Shown: one piece after another, positions 6,624 through 14,899 of the stretch
Layout of the letters: each line of letters begins with the position of its first letter
Numbering within the stretch: the stretch's first letter is position 1
Source: RGIG7450 sp045648785
Lineage (GTDB): Bacteria > Bacillota > Clostridia > RUG12999
Length of the DNA stretch: 45,050 bases
Direction of reading: 5' to 3'
Assembly: GCA_045648785.1 (NCBI GenBank)
Contig: JAZROP010000019.1
Location: 1-45,050, forward strand
The notes under the pieces: generated by a model
Told to the model about the DNA's origin: nothing
Seen by the model: the letters and a program-made list of their open reading frames with translations, nothing else
Databases searched by the model: none
Program-made: the position numbers and the translations under genes

Positions 6624-7070
6624 ATGAAAATTGTACTTCAGCGAGTACTTGAGGCAAAGGTGGAAATAGATAGAAAGACGGTGGGAGAAATCGGGAAAGG
6701 ATATCTTCTTCTGGTGGGCATTTCAAACGAGGATACTTTTGAGGTTGCTGACAAGCTTATTGAAAAAATTTCCAGACTTAGAATTTTTGAAGATGAAAAT
6801 GGGAAAACAAATTTAAGTATAGATAATGTCGGTGGCGAGGTTCTGGTGGTATCGCAGTTCACTCTTTATGCTGACTGCAAAAAAGGAAACCGACCAAGTT
6901 TTGTAAATGCCGGAAGCCCGGCTTTGGCGGAGGAAATATATGAGCATATTTTAAAAAGATGCGATGAGCTTTTTGAAAAAACTCAGTGTGGCGTATTTGG
7001 TGCCGATATGAAGGTATCGCTTATAAACGACGGACCGTTTACTCTTGTACTTGACAGTAAGGAGCTTTAG
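6624..7070 (+). CDS. dtd: D-aminoacyl-tRNA deacylase
   Basis: A 148-residue cytoplasmic enzyme that hydrolyses D-aminoacyl-tRNA (and glycyl-tRNA-Ala), protecting translation from mischarged tRNAs. The DTD signature SQFTLYAD is at 77-84, with catalytic Thr80; the second motif is NDGPFT at 135-140, a variant of the usual N.GPVT with Phe for Val. Length and collinearity match bacterial DTD1. The start follows GAGGTGA with good spacing. It stands alone rather than after relA as in many Firmicutes. Confidence 0.95.
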   Translation: MKIVLQRVLEAKVEIDRKTVGEIGKGYLLLVGISNEDTFEVADKLIEKISRLRIFEDENGKTNLSIDNVGGEVLVVSQFTLYADCKKGNRPSFVNAGSPALAEEIYEHILKRCDELFEKTQCGVFGADMKVSLINDGPFTLVLDSKEL

Positions 7071-7080
7071 CTTTAAATAG

Positions 7081-7133
7081 CCTGCCTGGACATATTTTTT
7101 TGAAAAGTGGAAAAAATAAAACAGAAAGGCAGG
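7081..7133 (+). promoter_or_regulatory. inverted repeat covering the Mn catalase ribosome binding site
   Basis: CCTGCCT (7081-7087) is complementary to AGGCAGG (7127-7133). The right arm is the probable Shine-Dalgarno of the gene starting at 7142 (8-nt spacing). The 39-nt loop is A/T-rich. Pairing would hide the site; whether it forms in vivo is inference. Confidence 0.45.
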
Positions 7134-7141
7134 TAATTAAT

Positions 7142-7810
7142 ATGTTTAAACATGAAAAAATGCTTTTTCATCCGGTGGCGGTAGAAAAAGCAAATCCGCA
7201 GTATGCGGCATTGCTGCAGGAACAGCTTGGTGGCGCGAACGGTGAGCTTAAAGCAGCTATGCAATATATGTCACAAAGTTTCAGAATAAAAGATGCAGAA
7301 ATAAAAGACCTTTTTCTTGATATTGCGGCTGAAGAACTTGGTCACATGGAAATGATAGCACAGACAATTAATCTTTTAAACGGACATGAAGTAGATGCTA
7401 TGAGTGTTCCGGCCGGGGAAATACAGACTCATGTTCTTTTGGGACTTAACCCGGGGCTTATTAATGCGTCAGGCTATTCATGGACCGGTGATTATGTTAG
7501 TGTAACAGGTGATTTGTGTGCAGATTTACTTTCAAATATTGCGTCCGAGCAGAGGGCGAAGGTTGTATATGAATACCTGTACAGACAAATTGAAGATAAA
7601 AAAGTAAAAGAAACAATTGATTTTCTGCTTAATCGTGAGGAAGCTCACAATGCTATGTTCAGAGAAGCATTTAATAAAGTGCAGAACACCGGCTCAAATC
7701 GTGATTTTGGAACTACTAAAGCGGCTAGAATGTATTTCAGTATGTCAGAGCCGTCACCTGAAGACAGCCCGTTTCTTAATGTTGATGTTCCACAGCCGTC
7801 CTTTAAGTAA
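7142..7810 (+). CDS. manganese catalase family (CotJC-like)
   Basis: A 222-residue di-manganese catalase-type protein of the ferritin-like fold, expected to break down hydrogen peroxide. Metal ligands are visible as E35, E65-x-x-H68, E136 and E166-x-x-H169. The length and the C-terminal tail (FLNVDVPQPSF) resemble CotJC, a spore coat Mn catalase. The usual partners cotJA and cotJB are not adjacent. The start is ATG 7142 after AGGCAGG; an in-frame ATG at 7100 would add 14 unsupported residues. The location in the spore coat is inferred from family only. Confidence 0.85.
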   Translation: MFKHEKMLFHPVAVEKANPQYAALLQEQLGGANGELKAAMQYMSQSFRIKDAEIKDLFLDIAAEELGHMEMIAQTINLLNGHEVDAMSVPAGEIQTHVLLGLNPGLINASGYSWTGDYVSVTGDLCADLLSNIASEQRAKVVYEYLYRQIEDKKVKETIDFLLNREEAHNAMFREAFNKVQNTGSNRDFGTTKAARMYFSMSEPSPEDSPFLNVDVPQPSFK

Positions 7811-7816
7811 ATTTAA

Positions 7817-7843
7817 AGCTCCTGCGCTTAGCGGGAGTTTTCT
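7817..7843 (+). terminator. intrinsic terminator after the Mn catalase gene
   Basis: CTCCTGC (7819-7825) pairs with GCGGGAG (7831-7837), one G-T pair, followed by TTTTCTT. Confidence 0.7.
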
Positions 7844-7861
7844 TGTTTATGAGGTAAGTTT

Positions 7862-9301
7862 ATGAAAAAAACATATATCACAACAATGCCAGATCATATA
7901 GGGGCATTTTTAAAAGCAAGTGAATGTTTAGCGTCGTTGGGCATTAATATTACGCGTGTAAGCTACAATAAGGCGGTGGATTCACACACCCTTTTTATTG
8001 ATGCCGAGGGAAATAAAAATGAGCTTGCCGAGGCAGAAAAGCAACTGGATAAATTAGGATACCTCCAGGATAATAAAAACGACAAAAGTATAGTTTTGCT
8101 GGAATTTCAGATTGAAGATGTTCCTGGCAGCGTAACGGGATTGCTAAGGCTTATAAATAAGTTAAATTTTAATATATCTTACATCAGTTCGCAGGAAAAT
8201 GGAACCGACTGGCAACTTTTGAAAATGGGACTGTTTGTTGACGATACTGAAAAAATAGAAAATTTCCTGTCTGTAGCAAAAGAGATTTGCAAAGTCAGGG
8301 TTATAGATTATAATCATACCGAAAAAGTTTACGATAACAGTATTTTTTATAATTCCTTTGTGTCTGGTTTGTCGCAAAGCATGGGTCTTTCAGAGGAAGT
8401 AAAAAGGGACCTTCTTGTTAATGCAAATCTTGCTATGCAGATGTTGGATGAGCAGGGACTCTCACCCTATAAAACATTTGACAGTATTGGAAAAGTTGCA
8501 GAGCTTCTGGCTGAAAGTAAGGGTACGGCTTTTTCACCGAGGATATCCGTTCATAAAATAACAGAGAATACAGAAATAATATTAATTGAACCTCCGTGCG
8601 GAAGCAACACTGCAATAATAAAAAGCTGTGGTGAAGTTTTATTTGTTGATTGTGGTTATGCTCTTTATAAAGAGGAAATGATAGCGGTATTTAATAAACT
8701 TGTGCCCTGGTTTAACAGTATGAAAAAAAGGATTATTGTAACTCATGCGGACCTTGACCATTGCGGACTTTTACCCATGTTTGATGAAATAATTGCAAGC
8801 CCAAAAACAGCTGAATGTTTAAGACTTGAATATGAGCAAAACAGTGGCTACAGAGAGAAAAACCCATTTCACAAACCATATATTAATATCAGTAAAATTC
8901 TGACTGATTATAAGCCGCCTGAGCCTGAAAAAGTAATGGTGCTTTGGTCTGACAGAGATAAAAGTATGGAGCCTATAAGCCAGGTGGGAATTTTTAATTT
9001 TGGCGAACTTCATTTTGAGGTATATGAGGGCAGTGGGGGTCATTTGCCCGGAGAAACGGTGTTAATAGATTACGCTCATCAGATAGCTTTCACAGGTGAT
9101 ATTTATATAAACATAAAAGGACTTACTGCCCAGCAGAAACAGTTTAATAAATATGCCCCCATTCTCATGACTTCGGTTGATACCAATCCCGAAATGTGTG
9201 CTTTGGAAAGAAGAGCTATTATGCAAAGGCTTGGTGCAGGAAATTGGCAGATTTTCGGGGCGCATGGCTTTAAAAAGGATTATCCGGTTAATGCGGAATA
9301 A
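7862..9301 (+). CDS. ACT-ACT-metallo-beta-lactamase fusion protein
   Basis: A 479-residue protein. Residues 1-75 and about 80-155 look like two tandem ACT-type ligand-binding domains (start MKKTYITTMPDHIGAFLKA; second unit VLLEFQIEDVPGSVTGLL). Residues 160-230 are a helical linker. Residues 235-479 are a metallo-beta-lactamase-fold hydrolase with THADLDHCG (H295, D297, D299, H300), H394 in GGHLPGE, D413 in FTGD and H468 in FGAHGF, so the metal site looks complete. ACT domains usually sense amino acids, so an amino-acid-gated hydrolase or oxidoreductase is a reasonable guess; the substrate is unknown. It is single-gene, with its own GAGGTAA ribosome binding site. Confidence 0.75.
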   Translation: MKKTYITTMPDHIGAFLKASECLASLGINITRVSYNKAVDSHTLFIDAEGNKNELAEAEKQLDKLGYLQDNKNDKSIVLLEFQIEDVPGSVTGLLRLINKLNFNISYISSQENGTDWQLLKMGLFVDDTEKIENFLSVAKEICKVRVIDYNHTEKVYDNSIFYNSFVSGLSQSMGLSEEVKRDLLVNANLAMQMLDEQGLSPYKTFDSIGKVAELLAESKGTAFSPRISVHKITENTEIILIEPPCGSNTAIIKSCGEVLFVDCGYALYKEEMIAVFNKLVPWFNSMKKRIIVTHADLDHCGLLPMFDEIIASPKTAECLRLEYEQNSGYREKNPFHKPYINISKILTDYKPPEPEKVMVLWSDRDKSMEPISQVGIFNFGELHFEVYEGSGGHLPGETVLIDYAHQIAFTGDIYINIKGLTAQQKQFNKYAPILMTSVDTNPEMCALERRAIMQRLGAGNWQIFGAHGFKKDYPVNAE

Positions 9302-9364
9302 TCTTTTTATACAATTTAGCTTATAAATGCGAATACATTTTTTTGAATTTTATGAAATATAATA

Positions 9365-9393
9365 TTGAAATTTCTCCAAAAATGTATTATAAT
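9365..9393 (+). promoter_or_regulatory. sigma-A promoter of purC
   Basis: TTGAAA (9365-9370), 17-bp spacer, TATAAT (9388-9393), placing the start of transcription about 30 nt upstream of the purC ATG. No purine riboswitch is seen in the short leader. Confidence 0.75.
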
Positions 9394-9429
9394 ATTGCTA
9401 TTAAATGAAATTGAAAAGGGGTAAGACTA

Positions 9430-10113
9430 ATGAAGAAAATTTATGAAGGCAAAACAAAAGATGTTTACAGTCTTGAAAATGGCAATGTACTGCTTAAGTT
9501 TAAAGATGATTGCACCGGTAAAGACGGCGTGTTTGACCCCGGCGAAAATACAGTAGGTCTTACAATTGAAGGCATTGGTAAAGAAAATTTAAGAACATCA
9601 ATTTATTATTTTGATATGCTTAAAGAAGCAGGTATCAAAACTCATTATGTAAGTGCCAATGTTGAAGAAGCAACAATGGAAGTTCTTCCTGCAACCGTTT
9701 TCGGTCATGGGCTTGAAGTTATCTGCAGACTTGTTGCAACAGGTAGCTTTATCCGCAGATATGGTGAATATATTGAAGATGGTACAAAGCTTGAGGGCGG
9801 ATATGTTGAATGTACTTTCAAAAATGATGAAAAAGGTGACCCGCTTGTAACAGGCGAAGGTCTTGCAGCTCTCGGTGTTATGACTCCTGAAATGTTTGAA
9901 AGCATGAAAGAGCAGACTCTTAAAATTACAAAGATTGTTGCAGATGACCTTAAAACAATCGGTCTTGACCTTTGGGATATAAAGTTTGAATTTGGCTACA
10001 ACAATGGTGAAGTTATCCTTATTGACGAAATTGCTTCAGGCAATATGCGTGTTTATAAGGGCGACAAAATTGTTGAACCTGTTGAACTTACAAAGCTTAT
10101 TCTTAACAGATAA
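9430..10113 (+). CDS. purC: phosphoribosylaminoimidazole-succinocarboxamide synthase
   Basis: A 227-residue SAICAR synthetase that joins CAIR and aspartate with ATP in purine biosynthesis. Visible family features are the N-terminal YEGKTKDVY ATP-binding loop, EVICRLVATGSFIRRYG near residue 100 and LIDEIASGNMRV near 197. Length is near the bacterial norm (about 235). Unusually for a pur gene it is monocistronic, with its own promoter and a strong terminator directly behind it; other pur genes are not in the window. Confidence 0.95.
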   Translation: MKKIYEGKTKDVYSLENGNVLLKFKDDCTGKDGVFDPGENTVGLTIEGIGKENLRTSIYYFDMLKEAGIKTHYVSANVEEATMEVLPATVFGHGLEVICRLVATGSFIRRYGEYIEDGTKLEGGYVECTFKNDEKGDPLVTGEGLAALGVMTPEMFESMKEQTLKITKIVADDLKTIGLDLWDIKFEFGYNNGEVILIDEIASGNMRVYKGDKIVEPVELTKLILNR

Positions 10114-10122
10114 AAATAATTT

Positions 10123-10150
10123 AAAAAAGACAACTAAGGTTGTCTTTTTT
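10123..10150 (+). terminator. intrinsic terminator after purC
   Basis: A perfect 12-bp stem (10123-10134 with 10139-10150) around TAAG, ending in six T. Confidence 0.9.
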
Positions 10151-10172
10151 ATTGTGATTACAGGAGACTTAT

Positions 10173-11816
10173 ATGAAAATATTTGAGCCAAAACTTTTTG
10201 TGAGTTTGAAAAAATATTCGGGTAAACAGCTCGCCAACGACCTTGTAGCGGGACTTATAGTTGCGATAATCGCACTTCCGCTATCCATAGCGCTTGCAAT
10301 AGCTTCGGGAGTTTCTCCGGAAAAGGGACTTTATACTGCAATTGTTGCAGGGTTTGTAATCGCATTTTTGGGTGGCAGTAATGTAAATATTTCCGGTCCA
10401 ACTGCGGCGTTTGCTACCATTGTTGCTGGGATTGTTGCTCAGCACGGCGTAAGCGGACTTGCCATTGCGACAATTATGGCGGGCTTCATTTTAATTGCAA
10501 TGGGACTATGCCGACTTGGTGTGCTCATTAAATACATACCTTATACAATTACAACGGGATTCACATCGGGGATAGCACTTACCATTGTAATAGGGCAACT
10601 TAAAGACTTTTTCGGACTGACATTCCCTGAGGGGACACACGCGGTTGAAACAATGGAAAAGCTGAGCGCTGTCATAGGGTCTGTTACAACAATTAACTGG
10701 CAGAGTGTGTTGGTGGGAATAATTGCGCTTGCGGTGCTTATCGTGTGGCCAAAAATCAATAAAAAAATTCCCGGCTCACTTATTGTTGTTTTGCTTGGTG
10801 TTTTGATTGTAAAAGCGTTTAAAATGGATGTTAATACCATTGGAGACCTTTACACAATTTCGCGCTCAGCTCCGACATTTGCCATTCCGGTATTTGATTT
10901 TAGAGCAATTAAAGAGTTGGTTCCAAGTGCATTTACAATTGCAATTCTTGCAGGAATAGAGTCACTTCTGTCCTGTGTAGTATCGGATGGTATGATTAAT
11001 GACAGACACAATTCCAACACAGAACTTATTGCACAGGGCGCGGGTAATATTTTCTCTGGCCTTTTTGGCGGAATTCCTGCGACGGGGGCGATTGCAAGAA
11101 CTGCGGCAAATGTTAAAAATGGTGGAAAAACTCCTGTTTCCGGAATGGTTCACGCGATTGTACTGCTTCTGATTCTGGTAGTACTGATGCCTTATGCAGC
11201 ATGGATTCCAATGCCTGTTATTGCGGCAATACTTTTTATGGTAGCTTATAATATGTGCGAGTGGCGTCAATTTGTGAAAATTTGCAAAACTGCACCTAAA
11301 AGTGATATTGTTGTTCTTGTGCTGACATTTGTTTTAACTGTTGTATTTGACCTTGTGGTTGCAATAGAAATAGGCCTTTTGGTAGCGGTAATACTCTTTA
11401 TGAAACGCATGGCAGATGTAACACATATTCGTCCATGGACGGACTTTGACGAAAAGGTATCAAACGATAACGGCAGACTTAAAGCAATACCGACAGGTAC
11501 TCAGGTATATGAAATTAACGGACCGATGTTTTTTGCAACTTCTGATGTGGTGGCGGCTATACCCATTAAAGAGGGAGTTAAGGTTATTATTCTCCGGATG
11601 AGAAATATTCCAGCACTAGATATTTCTGCACTGCAATCAATGATTGATGTAGTTTCACATTGCAAAAAGAAAAGCATCAGGGTTTTGTTCTCTCATGTAA
11701 ATGAGCAACCTATGAATGTAATGAAAAAAGCAGGATTTTATGATATGGTTGGTGAGAAAAATTTCCTGCCAAATATTGATGAAGCATTATCACTTGCCCG
11801 TGAAATTTGTAAATAA
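10173..11816 (+). CDS. SulP-family anion transporter with STAS domain
   Basis: A 547-residue inner-membrane protein of the SLC26/SulP family. About ten to twelve membrane spans (residues 25-420) begin with DLVAGLIVAIIALPLSIALA and contain the GGSNVNISGPTAAF re-entrant loop region; a cytoplasmic STAS domain follows (about 435-547, with ALDISAL). Family members carry sulfate, bicarbonate or dicarboxylates; the substrate cannot be told from the sequence. No sulfate assimilation or carbonic anhydrase gene is adjacent. It may be an independent unit between two terminators, though no clear promoter is seen in the 20 nt after the purC terminator. SD is CAGGAGA. Confidence 0.92.
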   Translation: MKIFEPKLFVSLKKYSGKQLANDLVAGLIVAIIALPLSIALAIASGVSPEKGLYTAIVAGFVIAFLGGSNVNISGPTAAFATIVAGIVAQHGVSGLAIATIMAGFILIAMGLCRLGVLIKYIPYTITTGFTSGIALTIVIGQLKDFFGLTFPEGTHAVETMEKLSAVIGSVTTINWQSVLVGIIALAVLIVWPKINKKIPGSLIVVLLGVLIVKAFKMDVNTIGDLYTISRSAPTFAIPVFDFRAIKELVPSAFTIAILAGIESLLSCVVSDGMINDRHNSNTELIAQGAGNIFSGLFGGIPATGAIARTAANVKNGGKTPVSGMVHAIVLLLILVVLMPYAAWIPMPVIAAILFMVAYNMCEWRQFVKICKTAPKSDIVVLVLTFVLTVVFDLVVAIEIGLLVAVILFMKRMADVTHIRPWTDFDEKVSNDNGRLKAIPTGTQVYEINGPMFFATSDVVAAIPIKEGVKVIILRMRNIPALDISALQSMIDVVSHCKKKSIRVLFSHVNEQPMNVMKKAGFYDMVGEKNFLPNIDEALSLAREICK

Positions 11817-11820
11817 TATT

Positions 11821-11848
11821 AAATCCCGTTCGTATGAACGGGATTTTT
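11821..11848 (+). terminator. intrinsic terminator after the SulP gene
   Basis: AAATCCCGTTC (11821-11831) pairs perfectly with GAACGGGATTT (11836-11846) around GTAT, then T-run. Confidence 0.9.
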
Positions 11849-11860
11849 TGTCAAAAACTA

Positions 11861-11889
11861 TTGCATTGTCTGTTTCTTTATGGTATAAT
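11861..11889 (+). promoter_or_regulatory. promoter of the glycine riboswitch-AGCS unit
   Basis: TTGCAT (11861-11866), 17-bp spacer, TATAAT (11884-11889). Transcription would start just before the riboswitch helix at 11897. Confidence 0.8.
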
Positions 11890-11896
11890 ATCTCCT

Positions 11897-12057
11897 GTTC
11901 CTGTAAGTTTCAGCAGGAACCTCTGGAGAGTCCCGGAATCTATAAGCGGGCGCCGAAGGTGTACGGAAAGCTATCTTTCCAATCTCTCAGGCAAAAGGAC
12001 AGGGCGAATTATTGCTGTTTGTCCACTCTTCAAAGCCTTTAAGGCTTTATTTTTTTT
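11897..12057 (+). promoter_or_regulatory. glycine riboswitch with terminator platform
   Basis: The conserved glycine aptamer parts are present in order: CTGGAGAG (11923-11930), GCGCCGAAGGTG (around 11950-11961) and CTCTCAGGCAAAAGGACAG (11983-12001). One full aptamer is seen, preceded by a helix (GTTCCTG 11897-11903 with CAGGAAC 11914-11920) of the sort found beside single-aptamer glycine switches. The expression platform is the hairpin AAAGCC/GGCTTT (12032-12037 with 12043-12048) and an eight-T tract that ends just before the ribosome binding site. In this class glycine binding usually prevents termination and turns on transport or cleavage genes. The downstream symporter fits exactly. Confidence 0.93.
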
Positions 12058-12073
12058 GAAGGAGTGTAGCAAA

Positions 12074-13498
12074 ATGGAACAATTTAACGAAATCGTATCA
12101 AAAGTAGGCGAGTGGGTATGGGGAACTCCACTCATTGTGCTGATTATAGCAGCAGGACTTTATCTGACCATAAGAGTCAGGTGCCTGCAGGTAAGACATC
12201 TCGGCAAAGCATTCAAATTCATGTTTAAAAATGAAGATGACGGCGTTGGTGATGTAACAAGCTTTGGCGCACTTTGTACAGCGCTTTCAGCTACAATCGG
12301 TACAGGTAACATTGTCGGTGTTGCAACGGCTATATGTCTTGGTGGTCCCGGTGCACTTTTATGGATGGAAGTAGCTGCTTTTCTTGGTATGGCTACAAAA
12401 TATGCTGAAGGACTTTTAGCGGTAAAATACCGTGAGCAAAAGGCTGACGGACATTTCCTGGGAGGACCTTTCTACTACATAGAAAAAGGTATGGGTAAAA
12501 ACTGGAAATGGCTTGCAAAGCTTTTTGCGCTTCTTGGCATCCTTGCCGGTCTTATGGGTATTGGTACAATTACGCAGATTAATGGTATCACCACTGCAGT
12601 GCAGAGTTTCTTTGACCCCGAAAAAACAAGCATTGCTTTTACAATCGGAGAAACAGCATATCCGTGGGCGACTGTAATTGCGGGACTTGTTGTAACATTG
12701 TTTGCTGCTCTTGTAATTATCGGCGGACTTAAAAGAATTGCAAAGGTGTCCGAAATTGTTGTACCTTTTATGGCGATAATATATTTTGTGTTTACATTTA
12801 TTGTTCTTATCTGCAACATAAAGGCAATTCCCGGTGCAATTGCACTTATTATCAAGAGTGCGTTTATTCCGGAGGCGGTACTTGGCGGTGCGGCAGGTAT
12901 AACAATCAAGCTTGCAATACAAAAAGGTGTTGGCAGAGGTATTTTCTCCAATGAAGCAGGTATGGGTAGTGCACCTATCGCAGCGGCAGCGGCCCAGACA
13001 AAAGAGCCTGTAAGACAGGGCCTTGTTTCCATGACGGGTGTGTTTATTGATACAATCATTATATGTACAATGACAGGCCTTTCGATTGTTGTGACCGGTT
13101 CTCAAAATCTTTATGTGCCCAATGTATTTGAAGGGGTAAATATTACTACTGCAGCGTGGCAGAACGGACTTCCCTGGAATGAAAGTTTCTCGTCGTTTAT
13201 GCTTATGGTATGCCTTGCGTTCTTTGCATTTACCACAATTCTCGGTTGGGATTATTATGCAGAAAAGTGCCTTGAATATCTCACAAACGGTAAAATGGGT
13301 ATGGTTAAGACTTTCAGATGGCTTTACATCATAGCAGTGCTTGTTGGTCCATATCTTACTGTTTCGGTTGTATGGAATCTTGCGGATGTATTCAATGGAC
13401 TTATGGCCTTCCCCAACCTTATAGCGCTGTTTGCCTTAAGTGGGGTTGTTGCAAAAGAAACAAAGGATTATTTTAAAAGACAAAAAGAGCTTAAATAA
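12074..13498 (+). CDS. alanine/glycine:cation symporter (AGCS)
   Basis: A 474-residue membrane protein of the alanine/glycine:cation symporter family with about eleven spans. It has the family motifs FGALCTALSATIGTGNIVGV (near residues 59-78) and SNEAGMGSAPIAAAAAQT (near 294-311). It imports glycine or alanine with sodium or protons. The upstream frame is open through the riboswitch, but the start is clearly ATG 12074, behind GAAGGAG (12058-12063). The glycine riboswitch immediately upstream points to glycine as the main substrate. Confidence 0.95.
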   Translation: MEQFNEIVSKVGEWVWGTPLIVLIIAAGLYLTIRVRCLQVRHLGKAFKFMFKNEDDGVGDVTSFGALCTALSATIGTGNIVGVATAICLGGPGALLWMEVAAFLGMATKYAEGLLAVKYREQKADGHFLGGPFYYIEKGMGKNWKWLAKLFALLGILAGLMGIGTITQINGITTAVQSFFDPEKTSIAFTIGETAYPWATVIAGLVVTLFAALVIIGGLKRIAKVSEIVVPFMAIIYFVFTFIVLICNIKAIPGAIALIIKSAFIPEAVLGGAAGITIKLAIQKGVGRGIFSNEAGMGSAPIAAAAAQTKEPVRQGLVSMTGVFIDTIIICTMTGLSIVVTGSQNLYVPNVFEGVNITTAAWQNGLPWNESFSSFMLMVCLAFFAFTTILGWDYYAEKCLEYLTNGKMGMVKTFRWLYIIAVLVGPYLTVSVVWNLADVFNGLMAFPNLIALFALSGVVAKETKDYFKRQKELK

Positions 13499-13500
13499 TA

Positions 13501-13530
13501 AAAAATCTCCCGTTTTACGGGAGATTTTTT
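13501..13530. terminator. terminator between AGCS and the epimerase remnant
   Basis: A perfect 12-bp stem (13501-13512 with 13518-13529) around TTTTA, with T-run on the plus strand and an A-run on the other side, so it can act in both directions. Confidence 0.9.
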
Positions 13531-13977
13531 ATAATATGAAGAAATCTGTTTCGCCTTTTTCAAGAGCTTCGAAAATTCTTTCGATTGTCATAAGCGCGCG
13601 GGGAAGGTGGTAAGGACCTTTCCACATTGAACCTTTCTGTGTATGAGACACAGTTCCGTGGCGATGGAGATATCCGTACCATTCACCAAATTTCTTGTCT
13701 GGAAAGTGGGAGAATGTGTACTTATGTAGTGACTCAAACTGTTTTAAGTAATTTTTGTATTTTGTAAGTGCATAAGCATAAAGCGTTGCTATAAAAGCCT
13801 CACAATGTACCTACCAGAGTTTCATATCCCATTCGAGCGGGTCACAGGGACGACCGTCAATGTCGATAAAGTAAATAATAACGCCGTATTATTTATCAAT
13901 AAGGTCACTTTTCATCAAGAAATCCATAACATCCATCAAATGGTCGTGGTAAAATGTTTTTTATTTGAAAAATTCAT
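13529..13977 (-). pseudogene. N-acylglucosamine 2-epimerase remnant
   Basis: Translated on the minus strand, the end reads FGEWYGYLHRHGTVSHTQKG, then WKGPYHLPRAL, a clear C-terminus of the AGE (N-acylglucosamine 2-epimerase/cellobiose epimerase) family. Two in-frame stops replace expected residues: TAG at 13811-13813, where the family has the second Trp of LWW, and TAA at 13889-13891. The start (ATG 13977, good SD) is out of frame with the rest. Only about 150 codons remain of some 400, and N-terminal-like sequence (FYHDHLMDVMDF) runs directly into C-terminal sequence, so the middle is deleted. It would have acted on an N-acyl sugar or a disaccharide. Confidence 0.8.
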
Positions 13978-13995
13978 TATTAATCACCCTTCTTA

Positions 13996-14024
13996 TTGAC
14001 AGATAAATTTCTTTATATTATAAT
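13996..14024 (+). promoter_or_regulatory. promoter ahead of the AraC remnant
   Basis: Consensus TTGACA (13996-14001), 17-bp spacer, consensus TATAAT (14019-14024). It sits in the 117-bp gap between the divergent epimerase and AraC remnants and could now drive the surviving M20-CapA genes, for which no closer promoter is clear. Confidence 0.75.
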
Positions 14025-14093
14025 AATATCATATATTTAAGGGGAAATCTACAATTTTTTTGATAAAAAATAACTATATTGACGGTGACTTGA

Positions 14094-14596
14094 ATGCTGG
14101 ATGACAGATTTAAAAAAGATACCGTGATATACCATTAGCAATTCATGAAATTCAGCCAACAAAGGTGTTTGCGGATAAAACATGCCTTACGCTTTTGCAC
14201 ATTCATAAAAAAATAGAAATAATATATATAACTGACGGGGAAGCACTGGTTTATCTTGACGGCAAAGAGTATCATGCCGGAAAAGGTGAAGTTTTATTTG
14301 TTTCTCTGTGGCAACCACATAGAATTGATGTACTGCCGGGCAGATTTGGGTATATATGTATTTGTTTTGACAGCTTTTCCAGAAAATTTAAAAACTGTTT
14401 TGGAACCACATTTGGTAAGTACTTGTGTGCCTTCAGATTGGAAAGGGCGAAACAAATACTTGAAGAAGCTGATGCCAGTGTTACCAAAGAGGGAAGCCAC
14501 ACAGGATTCACATGTATATCCTACTTTATTATGAAATACAACCAGATTTACGGAGTGGCGCCAAAACAGTCAATCAAAAAGGAGAAACCAGTGTGA
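14094..14596 (+). pseudogene. AraC-family regulator remnant
   Basis: ATG 14094 (MLDDRFKKDT) runs into a stop after 14 codons; the frame continuing from about 14110 (IPLAIHEIQPTKVF) gives the cupin-like N-terminal half of an AraC regulator (IIYITDGEALVYLDGKEYHAG). Near 14412 it jumps straight to the end of the C-terminal DNA-binding domain (RLERAKQILEEADASVT, TGFTCISYFIMKYNQIYGVAPKQ). About 110-130 residues in the middle, including the first HTH, are missing. Intact family members are about 280-290 residues. It was probably the local regulator of the divergent sugar genes. Confidence 0.75.
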
Positions 14597-14864
14597 AAAT
14601 AGTTATTGCACCCGATTCGTTTAAAGCAAGTCTTTCGGCAAACTTCCGGCTGGAGTAGCCGGTATTGCGAAAAAATATGGTGTACCTTGCGCGCTTATAA
14701 GCGGAGCGGTTGTGGGTGATGTTACAGAACTTTATAACTGCGGAATTACCGCGGCGTTTGCAACTGTATCAACCACATGCGACCTTGAAACTGCAATAAA
14801 AACTGCGGAGGAATGCCTAGAACGCGCGACGGAAAATATTGTCAGATTATTTGTAAAAAGATAA
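14593..14864 (+). pseudogene. glycerate kinase remnant
   Basis: GTG 14593, overlapping the AraC stop and preceded by AAGGAG, begins MKIVIAPDSFKASLSA, the typical N-terminus of GlxK/GarK-type glycerate 2-kinases. After 16 codons the sequence jumps to the C-terminus in another frame: AGVAGIAKKYGVPCALISG, then GDVTELYNCGI and ECLERATENIVRLF, stopping at 14862-14864. About 270 residues of some 380 are missing. The enzyme would have phosphorylated glycerate; it cannot be functional here. Confidence 0.8.
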
Positions 14865-14899
14865 TAATATAAAAATGTTTAATTTAAGGAGAGATAAAA

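Noticed and set aside
12002..12031. Second glycine aptamer
   Set aside because: The stretch between the aptamer and the terminator is too short and lacks the GCCGAAGG and CTCAGG blocks.
12416..13105. Long minus-strand open frame (over 220 codons) within the AGCS gene
   Set aside because: It is rich in Cys, Lys and Asn with no recognisable domain and lies fully antisense to a clearly conserved transporter; a shadow of that gene.
13805..13999. Plus-strand frame of 64 codons
   Set aside because: It lies antisense to the N-acylglucosamine 2-epimerase remnant, whose protein similarity explains the sequence.
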